Source: Flavobacteriaceae bacterium (GTDB lineage: Bacteria > Bacteroidota > Bacteroidia > Flavobacteriales > Flavobacteriaceae). From it: a DNA stretch of 64,000 bases. This document shows positions 9,509-18,345 of this stretch, piece after piece. The notes beneath the pieces are model-generated. The model searched no databases, was not told the origin of the DNA, and was given only the letters and a program-made list of their open reading frames with translations. The stretch spans positions 1 to 64,000 of the forward strand of contig JADHME010000002.1 of assembly GCA_016780245.1 (NCBI GenBank). Direction: 5' to 3'. Within the stretch, counting starts at the first letter, position 1; each line of letters begins with the position of its first letter. Made by a program: the position numbers and the translations under genes.

Positions 9509-10972
9509 ATGAAAAAATTAAGTTTATTACTTCTCTCTTTACTTTTATTGATTGTTGGTTGTAAAAAAGCTGATGATAACGATGATCCAAATATTATAAG
9601 ACTTGAGACTGATCTAGAAGTCAGTGATTTTATATGGAGAGGTTTAAATCAATATTATTATTGGCAAGAAACTGTTTCGAATTTATCTGATTCAAAATTA
9701 GATAATGAGGCTGAATATGCATACTATTTGAGTCAAAATTCAGATCCTGACTCTTTTTTTAATTCACTTTTACATCCTGATGACAGGTTTAGTTGGATAG
9801 TTGACAATTATGTAGATTTAGAGAACATGCTTCAAGGTATTTCAGATTCTGACGGAATGGAGTTTGGATTGTATGTAGAGTGCAATGATCAAAACGTTTT
9901 TGGATTTGTTAGGTATGTTCATAAAAATTCTGATGCTGAATCAAAAGGTGTAAAAAGGGGTATGCTTTTTAGTGAGATAAATGGAAATAGATTAACTCGA
10001 GATAATTATAGAGACCTTCTTTTCAATAATCAAAGTAACTCATATTCAATAAAATTCTCACAGCTGAGTTACAATCAAAATAATCAATGTGCTAACATTA
10101 TACCAGGCTCGGATAGCATAACTCTTGTTAAATCAAGGTTGGTTAAAAATCCTGTGCATATATCTAAAATATTAGAAGTTGATGGTAAAAAAATTGCATA
10201 TTTAATGTATAATCAATTTTTAGGAGTAGTTGATTCTGAAAACAAAGATTACAACCTAGAGTTAAATAATATTTTTTCTAACTATAAATCAGAAAATGTT
10301 GATGAACTTATAATTGATCTAAGATATAATCCAGGTGGAAGAATTAATACATCTATTAATCTTGCATCTATGATTACAGGTCAATTTAATAATCAAATAT
10401 TTGCTAAGGAAAGATGGAACTCTAAATTAATGAATTACTGGGAGGAAAATAATCCTGAAGCACTAGTAAATAGATTTACTGATAAGCTTGATAACAATAT
10501 TCCTATAAGCTCATTAAATTTAAACAAACTATTCGTAATTACTACCTCAAGATCAGCATCTGCAAGTGAGTTATTGATTAATGGTCTTGACCCATATATT
10601 GATGTTATTCATATTGGAGATTATACTGTTGGAAAGAATCAGGGCTCAATAACAGTTTATGATTACATAAACGATTCTAGAGATAAAAACCCTAACCATA
10701 AATATGCAATGCAGCCAATAGTATTGAAAATAGGAAATGTTGCCGGTTACACAGATTTTCCTGATGGTCTTACTCCTGACATAATTAAAAAGGAGTCAAT
10801 ATCAAATCCTGGAATTCTTGGAGACCCTGAAGAACCTCTTTTGAAAATTGCATTAGATAATATTAGAGGTATTCAAACTTCGATAAGTCAAACTGAGAAT
10901 TATAAACAAATTGATAAGCCAACTGATAAAATTTATCAAAGAATTGAAGTAAATAAGAAGACTATAGAATAG
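9509..10972 (+). CDS. S41 family peptidase, predicted lipoprotein
   Basis: Lipobox LLLLIVGC; IIDLRYNPGGRINTSINLASMI and TTSRSASASELLINGL tail-specific protease motifs. Confidence 0.88.
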   Translation: MKKLSLLLLSLLLLIVGCKKADDNDDPNIIRLETDLEVSDFIWRGLNQYYYWQETVSNLSDSKLDNEAEYAYYLSQNSDPDSFFNSLLHPDDRFSWIVDNYVDLENMLQGISDSDGMEFGLYVECNDQNVFGFVRYVHKNSDAESKGVKRGMLFSEINGNRLTRDNYRDLLFNNQSNSYSIKFSQLSYNQNNQCANIIPGSDSITLVKSRLVKNPVHISKILEVDGKKIAYLMYNQFLGVVDSENKDYNLELNNIFSNYKSENVDELIIDLRYNPGGRINTSINLASMITGQFNNQIFAKERWNSKLMNYWEENNPEALVNRFTDKLDNNIPISSLNLNKLFVITTSRSASASELLINGLDPYIDVIHIGDYTVGKNQGSITVYDYINDSRDKNPNHKYAMQPIVLKIGNVAGYTDFPDGLTPDIIKKESISNPGILGDPEEPLLKIALDNIRGIQTSISQTENYKQIDKPTDKIYQRIEVNKKTIE

Positions 10973-13825
10973 CTACTTGGTTAAGTACATTTTTCTTCTA
11001 GAATATAATTCAAAGAATTCATCATCATTTAAATCATCTATAAATAATATACTCTCACCGGTACTTTTCATTTCCGGACCAAGTTGTTTGTTAACATCAG
11101 GAAATTTATTAAAGGAGAATACAGGTTGTTTTATTGCATAGCCTTTAAGTTCTGGCTTAAACTTAAAATCTTTTAACTTATTTTCCCCCAGCATTATTTT
11201 TGTTGCATAATTTACATAGGGCTCTTTATATGCCTTAGAAATGAATGGAACTGTTCTGGATGCCCTTGGGTTAGCTTCAATAATAAATACCTTATCATCT
11301 TTAATCGCAAATTGTATATTAATTAAACCAACCGTATTTAAAGCTAAGGCAATTTTTTTTGTATGGTCTCTAATTTGTTTTACAGTAAATTCACCAAGAT
11401 TAAATACTGGAAGAGTTGCATTTGAATCACCAGAGTGTATTCCACATGGCTCAATATGTTCCATAATTCCAATAATATACACATCTTCACCATCACATAC
11501 AGCATCAGCTTCAGCCTCGATTGCTCCATCTAAATAGTGGTCTAATAATAATTTATTATTAGGAATTTTTGATAGTAGATCTACAACATGTTCCTCGAGT
11601 TCTTCTTTATTAATAACAATTTTCATTCCTTGACCACCTAATACATAGGATGGTCTTACTAGTATTGGGAAATTAAGTTTATTTGATAATTCAACAGCTT
11701 CTTTTGCACTTGTAGCAACTCCAAAATCCGGATAAGGTATATTGTTATCTTTTAGCAAATTGGAAAAGCTACCTCTATCTTCGGCTAAATCAAGAGATTT
11801 AAACTCTGTACCAATAATCTTAATATTGTAGCGATCAAGTTTTTCAGCAAGTTTAAGAGCAGTTTGACCACCTAATTGAACAATAACACCTTCAGGTTTT
11901 TCATGCCTAATTATATCATAAATATGTTCCCAAAATACTGGTTCAAAATACAGTTTATCAGAGATATCAAAATCGGTTGAGACAGTTTCAGGGTTACAAT
12001 TTATCATGATTGTTTCATATCCACATTCACTAGCAGCAAGAACACCATGCACACAGCAATAATCAAATTCAATACCTTGACCAATTCTATTAGGACCAGA
12101 GCCTAAAACAACAATTTTTCTTTTATTAGACACAGAGCTCTCATTTTCAGAAAACTCAGTATTTTCATTAGTCTTTATTTTTTCTTCAAATGTAGAGTAG
12201 TAGTAAGGAGTTTGAGCAGGAAATTCAGCAGCACAAGTATCAACTAATTTATAGACTCTTTTGATATCTAATTCGTCTCTTTTATTATAAACTTCACTTT
12301 CAAGACATCCAAGCATATATGCAATTTGTCTATCAGCAAAGCCTTTTTGTTTTGCTTCTAAGAGTAAGTCATAATCAATTTTGTCAATATTAGTTTTGGA
12401 AATCTCTTTTTCAAGAATGTGAAGTTCTTCATATTGTTTTAAAAACCACATATCAATCTTAGTCAAATCATATATCCTATCTAATGGAATACCTGCTTGA
12501 ATAGCATCATAAATGACAAATACTCTATCCCAACTTGCATTTGTTAGTTTACTTATTATAGTGTTATAATCTTTATGACCTTTTCCATCTGCACCTAATC
12601 CGTTTCTTTTAATTTCAAGAGATTGAGTTGCTTTATGAAGAGCTTCTTGAAATGAACGGCCTATTCCCATAACCTCACCCACAGCTTTCATTTGTAAGCC
12701 AAGAGTTCTGTCAGATCCCTCAAATTTGTCAAAATTCCATCTAGGGATTTTTACAATTACATAGTCTAATGTAGGTTCAAAAAGAGCAGAAGTAGATTTA
12801 GTAATTTGATTATTTAACTCATCTAAAGTATAACCTAAAGCAAGTTTAGCAGCAACTTTTGCAATTGGATACCCGGATGCCTTAGATGCTAATGCAGATG
12901 ATCTTGAAACTCTTGGGTTAATTTCAATTGCAATAATATCTTCTTTCTCATCAGGACTAACAGCAAATTGAACATTACATCCACCAGCAAAATCCCCGAT
13001 GCTCTTCATCATTTTAATAGCCATATCTCTCATTCTCTGATATGTTGTGTCGGATAACGTCATAGCAGGTGCTACAGTTATTGAATCACCTGTATGGATA
13101 CCCATCGGATCCATATTTTCAATTGTACAGATAATTACAATATTGTCATTCTTATCTCTAAGGAGCTCTAACTCATATTCTTTCCAACCTATTAAAGCCT
13201 TGTCGATTAATACTTCGTGTATAGGAGAAGATTCAAGGCCTCTGGTAAGTAAATCATTAAATTTTTCTTCCTCAAATACTATAGATGCTCCAGTACCTCC
13301 AAGTGTAAATGAAGGTCTAATTACCAGAGGAAAACCAAATTTTTGTGCAATTTCTTTACCTTTTAAAAAAGATGAAGCACTTTCAGCTGGAGCTACTGGA
13401 ATATTAATTTCATTTAATAGGGTCCTAAACTTTTCTCTATCCTCTGTAATCTCAATTGCATCAATGTCAACGCCAATAATATCAACATTAAATCTAGACC
13501 AAATCTCTTTTTCTTGAGCTTCAATACACAGATTTAAAGCAGTTTGACCTCCCATTGTTGGGAGAACTGCGTCAATATCATTATGGATTTCTAATATTTC
13601 AATTATGGATTTTGTTGTAAGAGGCTTTAAATATATATGATCTGCCATGGAAGGATCAGTCATAATTGTAGCAGGATTAGAATTAATAAGAATAGTCTTA
13701 ATTCCATCTTCCTTTAATGATCTCAAAGCCTGAGAGCCGGAATAATCAAATTCACAAGCTTGACCAATAATTATAGGTCCTGAGCCGATTATAAGAATTG
13801 ATTTAATTTTTTTATCCTTGGGCAT
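10973..13825 (-). CDS. carB: Carbamoyl-phosphate synthase large subunit
   Basis: Duplicated ATP-grasp halves: IIGSGPIIIGQACEFDYSGSQA and VLGSGPNRIGQGIEFDYCCVH. Confidence 0.97.
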   Translation of the reverse strand: MPKDKKIKSILIIGSGPIIIGQACEFDYSGSQALRSLKEDGIKTILINSNPATIMTDPSMADHIYLKPLTTKSIIEILEIHNDIDAVLPTMGGQTALNLCIEAQEKEIWSRFNVDIIGVDIDAIEITEDREKFRTLLNEINIPVAPAESASSFLKGKEIAQKFGFPLVIRPSFTLGGTGASIVFEEEKFNDLLTRGLESSPIHEVLIDKALIGWKEYELELLRDKNDNIVIICTIENMDPMGIHTGDSITVAPAMTLSDTTYQRMRDMAIKMMKSIGDFAGGCNVQFAVSPDEKEDIIAIEINPRVSRSSALASKASGYPIAKVAAKLALGYTLDELNNQITKSTSALFEPTLDYVIVKIPRWNFDKFEGSDRTLGLQMKAVGEVMGIGRSFQEALHKATQSLEIKRNGLGADGKGHKDYNTIISKLTNASWDRVFVIYDAIQAGIPLDRIYDLTKIDMWFLKQYEELHILEKEISKTNIDKIDYDLLLEAKQKGFADRQIAYMLGCLESEVYNKRDELDIKRVYKLVDTCAAEFPAQTPYYYSTFEEKIKTNENTEFSENESSVSNKRKIVVLGSGPNRIGQGIEFDYCCVHGVLAASECGYETIMINCNPETVSTDFDISDKLYFEPVFWEHIYDIIRHEKPEGVIVQLGGQTALKLAEKLDRYNIKIIGTEFKSLDLAEDRGSFSNLLKDNNIPYPDFGVATSAKEAVELSNKLNFPILVRPSYVLGGQGMKIVINKEELEEHVVDLLSKIPNNKLLLDHYLDGAIEAEADAVCDGEDVYIIGIMEHIEPCGIHSGDSNATLPVFNLGEFTVKQIRDHTKKIALALNTVGLINIQFAIKDDKVFIIEANPRASRTVPFISKAYKEPYVNYATKIMLGENKLKDFKFKPELKGYAIKQPVFSFNKFPDVNKQLGPEMKSTGESILFIDDLNDDEFFELYSRRKMYLTK

Positions 13826-13850
13826 AAAATCACACTAAAATATAAAAAAA

Positions 13851-13871
13851 AAGGTGCCATAAAAGCACCAT
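13851..13871 (-). terminator. Intrinsic terminator downstream of rpmH
   Basis: Minus strand GGTGC-TTTTATG-GCACC followed by TTTTTTTTT. Confidence 0.7.
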
Positions 13872-13891
13872 CTAAAAAAAGTTATTAAAAA

Positions 13892-14050
13892 TTATTTCTT
13901 ATGACGAGATTCGTCTGATACAGATAATTTTTTTCTGCCTTTAGCTCTTCTACTAGCAAGAACTCTACGTCCATTTGATGTAGACATTCTGTCCATGAAA
14001 CCATGCTTATTTCTTCTTTTTCTCTTAGATGGCTGATAAGTCCTTTTCAC
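13892..14050 (-). CDS. rpmH: 50S ribosomal protein L34 (52 aa, GTG start)
   Basis: Hand translation [52 protein letters not shown]; absent from the ORF track because it is short. Confidence 0.96.
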   Translation of the reverse strand: MKRTYQPSKRKRRNKHGFMDRMSTSNGRRVLASRRAKGRKKLSVSDESRHKK

Positions 14051-14071
14051 AATTGACTATTTAATCGGACG

Positions 14072-14079
14072 CAAATATA
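14072..14079 (-). promoter_or_regulatory. -7 box TATATTTG upstream of rpmH
   Basis: Plus-strand CAAATATA about 22 nt upstream of the GTG. Confidence 0.6.
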
Positions 14080-14119
14080 ATATCTTTTTATTCAACTTCA
14101 TATAAATATTTTTAAATTG

Positions 14120-14127
14120 TAAATTTG
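14120..14127 (+). promoter_or_regulatory. -7 box TAAATTTG upstream of the TPR-like gene
   Basis: TAAATTTGCACTAAATATG; the box ends about 9 nt before the ATG. Confidence 0.55.
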
Positions 14128-14135
14128 CACTAAAT

Positions 14136-14651
14136 ATGATACCAAAAATTATTAAGCTTATAGCATCTATTTCTCTTTTTGGATACGGAGTATACCAAAT
14201 AACAGAAACATTTATAGGAAATGGAATTTTCCTAATTATTCTTTCAATTCTTCTAGTAGTTTTATATTTCAAAAATGAAGTTTTAATATTCGCTTTCTTA
14301 AGTTTAAGAAAACAAGATTTTGATAGAACTGAAAGAATACTAAAGCTAATTAAGAATCCAAAGTCTGCTCTAGTAACAAAACAGCAGGGTTTCTATCATT
14401 ATCTAAATGGTTTAATACAATCTCAGAAAAATCTAACAATTGCTGAAAAACATTTCCGTGAAGCACTAAAATTAGGTTTAAGTATGAGTCATGATATTGC
14501 TATGGCTAAACTAAGTCTAGCTGGAATAATGATGCAAAAAAGGAGAAAAAGAGAGGCCCAATCATTACTAACTGAAGCAAAATCTTTCGATAAACACAAT
14601 ATGCTTACTGCTCAAATAAAGTTAATGCAAGAGCAGATGAAAAGAATTTAG
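14136..14651 (+). CDS. Small membrane protein with TPR-like C-terminus, unknown function
   Basis: Two N-terminal TM segments; repeat-like helices AEKHFREALKLGLSMSHDIAMAKLSLAGIMMQKRRKREAQSLL. Confidence 0.65.
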   Translation: MIPKIIKLIASISLFGYGVYQITETFIGNGIFLIILSILLVVLYFKNEVLIFAFLSLRKQDFDRTERILKLIKNPKSALVTKQQGFYHYLNGLIQSQKNLTIAEKHFREALKLGLSMSHDIAMAKLSLAGIMMQKRRKREAQSLLTEAKSFDKHNMLTAQIKLMQEQMKRI

Positions 14652-14687
14652 TAATAAGTTTTTTTTATCAGAAATAGATTTTTTTTT

Positions 14688-14695
14688 ATCTTTGC
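14688..14695 (+). promoter_or_regulatory. -7 box TATCTTTG upstream of the GNAT-like gene
   Basis: TTTTTTTATCTTTGCTGTCC 18 nt before the ATG at 14714. Confidence 0.6.
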
Positions 14696-14713
14696 TGTCC
14701 GACTTTTTTATTT

Positions 14714-15007
14714 ATGAGTGATATTACTATTGAAAATAATGAGTTTTTAAGACAATTTGAAGTCAAAGTTTCAGACTCATTAGCAAGAATAGAATACGCT
14801 GAACAAGAAAGAAAAATTTTCTTAACTAAAATTCACATACCTGATACAATTAAGGATAAGTCTTTTGAAGAAGAATTCATAATTAAGGTTTTAGAATTCA
14901 TTGAGAGTAAAAATTTGAGGGTTGTGCCAACCTCCCCTAGAATTGCTGGTTTTGTTAGAAAAAACAAATCCTTTAAGCATTTATTACCTGTCGGAATAAA
15001 GCTTTAA
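14714..15007 (+). CDS. YjdJ-type small N-acetyltransferase domain protein
   Basis: 97 aa; FEVKVSDSLARIEYAEQERKIFLTKIHIP...VVPTSPRIAGFVRKN fits the short GNAT subfamily. Confidence 0.7.
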   Translation: MSDITIENNEFLRQFEVKVSDSLARIEYAEQERKIFLTKIHIPDTIKDKSFEEEFIIKVLEFIESKNLRVVPTSPRIAGFVRKNKSFKHLLPVGIKL

Positions 15008-16336
15008 TTAAATTGCAAATCCTTCTGTATCAATTTCATTAAATTTCATTTGTTTAATGGTCCCTGCCAATTTTGGATCCCAAATTGTTCTAAAACGAAT
15101 ATAGTTTTCAGAGAAACCTTCAATATATCCATTCTTATTTTCTGACTCAAATAAAACATTATTTGTAGTACCAATATTACTTTTATAAAAATCAGATTTT
15201 TTTCTACTTGATAGAAGCCTCAAAAGCTTACTCCTTTTAGATCTAGTGTTTGAATTAACAATTCCAGGTAAAGTTATTGCGTGGGTATTGTCTCTTTCAG
15301 AATAAGTAAATACATGGAGGTATGACACATCTAGTGCCTCTATAAAATTCATGCTTTCTAAGAATTTATCATCGTCTTCTCCAGGAAAACCAACTATTAC
15401 ATCTACTCCGATTGAAGCGTCTGGCATTAATTCCTTAATCATTTCGATTCGACTTTTATATAAACTTGAATCATATCTTCTTCTCATTAGCTTTAAAACA
15501 GAGTCACTTCCACTTTGAAGTGGAATATGAAAATGGGGAACAAATTTTTCACTTTTACTTATGAATTCAATTATTTCATTAGTCAATAAATTAGGTTCAA
15601 TTGATGATATTCTAAACCTAATATTTGTTTCTAGATTTTCAATCTCTTTAATTAAATCGTAAAAATTATATTTAATATTTGACTCATGATTTTTACCAAA
15701 ATCACCAAGGTTAATACCAGTTAGCACAATCTCTTTTATTTCCTGAGAATCAATTTTTCTTATATTTTTTAAGACATTATCTATGCTATCACTTCTAGAT
15801 TTGCCTCGTGCAAGTGGTATTGTACAAAAGCTGCATTTATAGTCACAGCCATCCTGCACTTTTAGGAATGCTCTGGTTCTATGATTTAATGAATAGCTTT
15901 CTTTAAATATGTTCACCTCATTTATATTACATGAATGAACTTTATTAGAGAGATCACTATCAATATTTTTTAAATAATCCAATAAGTTAAACTTATCTGA
16001 TGCACCAAGGACTAAATCTACTCCATCAACATCAAGCAGCTCTTTAGGTTTTAATTGTGCGTAACATCCTATGGCAGCAATAAATGCATCTGGATTGATT
16101 TTTTGTGCCTGCTTTACATAATACTTGAATTTTTTATCTGCATTTTCCGTCACAGAGCATGTATTAATAACATATGCATCTGCATGATCATTAAAATCAA
16201 CAATTTCGTAATCGTTTTCTTTTAAGGATTTTAATATATATGAAGATTCAGAAAAGTTTAATTTACAACCTAGTGTGAAAATAGCAACAGAGGAAATCTT
16301 TCTTTTAGACTTATAAGATACGGATATTGAAGACAA
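15008..16336 (-). CDS. mtaB: tRNA t6A37 methylthiotransferase, MtaB-like radical SAM
   Basis: MTTase N-domain TLGCKLNFSESS, radical SAM CDYKCSFCTIPLARGKSRS, C-terminal TRAM-like region. Confidence 0.88.
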   Translation of the reverse strand: MSSISVSYKSKRKISSVAIFTLGCKLNFSESSYILKSLKENDYEIVDFNDHADAYVINTCSVTENADKKFKYYVKQAQKINPDAFIAAIGCYAQLKPKELLDVDGVDLVLGASDKFNLLDYLKNIDSDLSNKVHSCNINEVNIFKESYSLNHRTRAFLKVQDGCDYKCSFCTIPLARGKSRSDSIDNVLKNIRKIDSQEIKEIVLTGINLGDFGKNHESNIKYNFYDLIKEIENLETNIRFRISSIEPNLLTNEIIEFISKSEKFVPHFHIPLQSGSDSVLKLMRRRYDSSLYKSRIEMIKELMPDASIGVDVIVGFPGEDDDKFLESMNFIEALDVSYLHVFTYSERDNTHAITLPGIVNSNTRSKRSKLLRLLSSRKKSDFYKSNIGTTNNVLFESENKNGYIEGFSENYIRFRTIWDPKLAGTIKQMKFNEIDTEGFAI

Positions 16337-16347
16337 AACTTGGATTT

Positions 16348-16776
16348 TTAAGAATCAGATTCTTCTTCAGAGGATTCGGAAGTAGCCTCTTCAACAGGTG
16401 CCTCAGCAGTAGCCTCTTCAACAGGTGCCTCAGCAGTAGCCTCTTCAACAGGTGCCTCAGCAGTAGCCTCTTCAACAGGTGCTTCAGCAGTAGCCTCTTC
16501 AGAAGCAGGTGAATCGCCAGAGACTGACTGGTTGAAGTTTGCATATTTACTTCTAAACTTATCAACTCTACCAGCAGTATCTACAAGTTTTGACTTACCT
16601 GTGTAATAAGGATGAGATGTTCTTGAAATCTCTAATTTAAAAAGTGGATATTCTACACCATCAATCTTAGTAGTTTCTTTTGTATCTACTGTTGATTTAG
16701 TAATAAATACATCATTATTAGACATATCTTTAAACGCTACTAATCTATAGTTTTCAGGATGTGTATTACTTTTCAT
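16348..16776 (-). CDS. rpmE2: 50S ribosomal protein L31 type B with long acidic Ala/Glu/Pro C-terminal tail
   Basis: [76 protein letters not shown], then repeats of EEATAEAPV. Confidence 0.93.
   Translation of the reverse strand: MKSNTHPENYRLVAFKDMSNNDVFITKSTVDTKETTKIDGVEYPLFKLEISRTSHPYYTGKSKLVDTAGRVDKFRSKYANFNQSVSGDSPASEEATAEAPVEEATAEAPVEEATAEAPVEEATAEAPVEEATSESSEEESDS
16385..16500 (-). repeat. 27-bp in-frame tandem repeat (about 4.3 copies) coding EEATAEAPV
   Basis: gcctcttcaacaggtgcctcagcagta repeats at 16385, 16412, 16439 and 16466 (last copy has one c-to-t), then a partial copy. Confidence 0.97.
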
Positions 16777-16792
16777 AGCTTAAAAGTGAGTG

Positions 16793-16800
16793 CAAATTTA
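16793..16800 (-). promoter_or_regulatory. -7 box TAAATTTG upstream of rpmE2
   Basis: Minus strand AAAAAAATTTTAAATTTGCAC, the same 21-mer as upstream of rpsL. Confidence 0.7.
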
Positions 16801-16835
16801 AAATTTTTTTCATATATCCTATCATTATAATTGCT

Positions 16836-16843
16836 TAATTTTG
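16836..16843 (+). promoter_or_regulatory. -7 box TAATTTTG upstream of the DUF4199-like gene
   Basis: TTGCTTAATTTTGCTTTTCAC; overlaps the start of the long ORF call, favouring the ATG at 16868. Confidence 0.6.
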
Positions 16844-16867
16844 CTTTTCACATTTAACACAAACAAA

Positions 16868-17392
16868 ATGATACAAACTAATGGAACAATAAAATCAGTA
16901 ATAATTAATTATGGGCTTCTTCTAGGGGGAGTTACAGTTGCATTTGCACTGATGTTATTCTTAATGGACATGAACATCGAACAAGGTTCTCTTCAGAATA
17001 TTGTAGGCTTTATTCTAACTGTTGGAGCTATTGTATTTGGACAATTAGCTTTCAAAAAAGCAAATGAAGGCTTCATAAGCTTAGGAGAAGGATTTAAAAT
17101 AGGACTTGGTATTTGTGTGGTGGGGTCAATTGTTGGTCTTATATATGGAATTTTTCAGATGACAGTCCTTGATCCAGAAACTATGACTAAAGTAATGGAG
17201 TATTCAATTGATCAGGCAATTCAACAGAATCCTGAGCTTACAGATGAAATGATAGAGGCAATTGAGGGTAGTATTGAATTTTTCACTTCTCCTTCAATGA
17301 TTGCTGTATTTGGTCTTGGATCAGCTTTATTTTTTGGAAGTATAATTTCATTAATAACCGGATTAGCACTTAAGAAAAATAAACCTGCTTAA
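16868..17392 (+). CDS. DUF4199-like four-TM membrane protein
   Basis: MIQTNGTIKSVIINYGLLLGGVTVAFALMLF...GFKIGLGICVVGSIVGLIYGIF; start moved from 16841 because that region holds the promoter box. Confidence 0.7.
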   Translation: MIQTNGTIKSVIINYGLLLGGVTVAFALMLFLMDMNIEQGSLQNIVGFILTVGAIVFGQLAFKKANEGFISLGEGFKIGLGICVVGSIVGLIYGIFQMTVLDPETMTKVMEYSIDQAIQQNPELTDEMIEAIEGSIEFFTSPSMIAVFGLGSALFFGSIISLITGLALKKNKPA

Positions 17393-17400
17393 TTAAATTT

Positions 17401-18345
17401 ATGGATGTTTCAATCATCATACCTCTTTTTAATGAATCTGAGTCACTAAAGGAACTTGATGATTGGATATCATTATCTTTTAAATATAAAGATTTAGATT
17501 ATGAGGTTATTTACATTGATGATGGGAGCAATGACTCATCATGGGATATAATTAAGAGTATAAGTCAAAATAATTCAAATCGAAAAGGAATTTCTTTCAT
17601 CAAAAACTATGGAAAATCTCAAGCTTTGAGTGTTGGTTTTTCAGAAGCAAAAGGAAAGTATATCGCTACCTTGGATGCAGATCTTCAAGACTCGCCTGAA
17701 GAAATTCCATTAATGATAGCAATACTTGCAGAAAAAGATCTTGATTTGATCTCTGGTTGGAAAAAGAAAAGACATGATTCATTTATTACTAAAAGAATTC
17801 CTTCTTATTTTTTTAATCTAGTTGCAAGAGTCTTTTCAGGAATTAATCTAAATGACTTTAACTGTGGTATAAAAGTATACAGGAAGGAAGTTGCTAAGTC
17901 AATAAGTTTATATGCAGATATGCATAGATTTATTCCAATACTTGCAAAGAACCAAGGATTTAATAGAATAGGTGAACATGTTGTAAAACATCAAGCAAGA
18001 AAATATGGTAAAACCAAATTTGGTAATGAGAGATTTATAAGAGGGTTTCTAGATATAATTACTTTATGGTTTACTGAAAAATTTGGTAGGAGACCAATGC
18101 ATTTTTTTGGAACTGTAGGCACCATAATGTTTACAGTTGGTATTTTATTTACAATTTATCTTGGTTATAATAAACTTTTCATAGATACTTCCTCTAGATT
18201 AATAACATCAAAACCTGAGTTCTATATTGCTTTAATTACAATAGTATTAGGTGCCCAATTTTTTATAGCGGGATTTTTAGCTGAGTTAATAATTAAATTT
18301 AATATTAGTAAAAATAAATACTCAATTAAAGAGAAAACTTTTTAA
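17401..18345 (+). CDS. Glycosyltransferase family 2 (DPM/ArnC-like, two C-terminal TMs)
   Basis: VSIIIPLFNESESLKELDDW, YIDDGSNDSSW, LDADLQDSPEEIP; C-terminal TMs. Confidence 0.9.
   Translation: MDVSIIIPLFNESESLKELDDWISLSFKYKDLDYEVIYIDDGSNDSSWDIIKSISQNNSNRKGISFIKNYGKSQALSVGFSEAKGKYIATLDADLQDSPEEIPLMIAILAEKDLDLISGWKKKRHDSFITKRIPSYFFNLVARVFSGINLNDFNCGIKVYRKEVAKSISLYADMHRFIPILAKNQGFNRIGEHVVKHQARKYGKTKFGNERFIRGFLDIITLWFTEKFGRRPMHFFGTVGTIMFTVGILFTIYLGYNKLFIDTSSRLITSKPEFYIALITIVLGAQFFIAGFLAELIIKFNISKNKYSIKEKTF

Noticed and set aside
13047-13517. 156-aa plus-strand ORF inside carB
   Set aside because: Antisense shadow of a conserved carB region; Ser/Ile-rich composition typical of shadow ORFs.
14057-14272. 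71-aa minus-strand ORF between rpmH and the TPR-like gene
   Set aside because: Overlaps the rpmH promoter box and the 5' half of a better supported plus-strand gene.
16311-16565. Leu/Arg-repeat ORF ([16 protein letters not shown]) and the plus-strand Ser/Leu repeat ORF at 16327-16512 as novel repeat proteins
   Set aside because: Both are alternative-frame readings of the 27-bp repeat inside rpmE2. A repeat length divisible by three keeps every frame open; the L31 frame explains the region.
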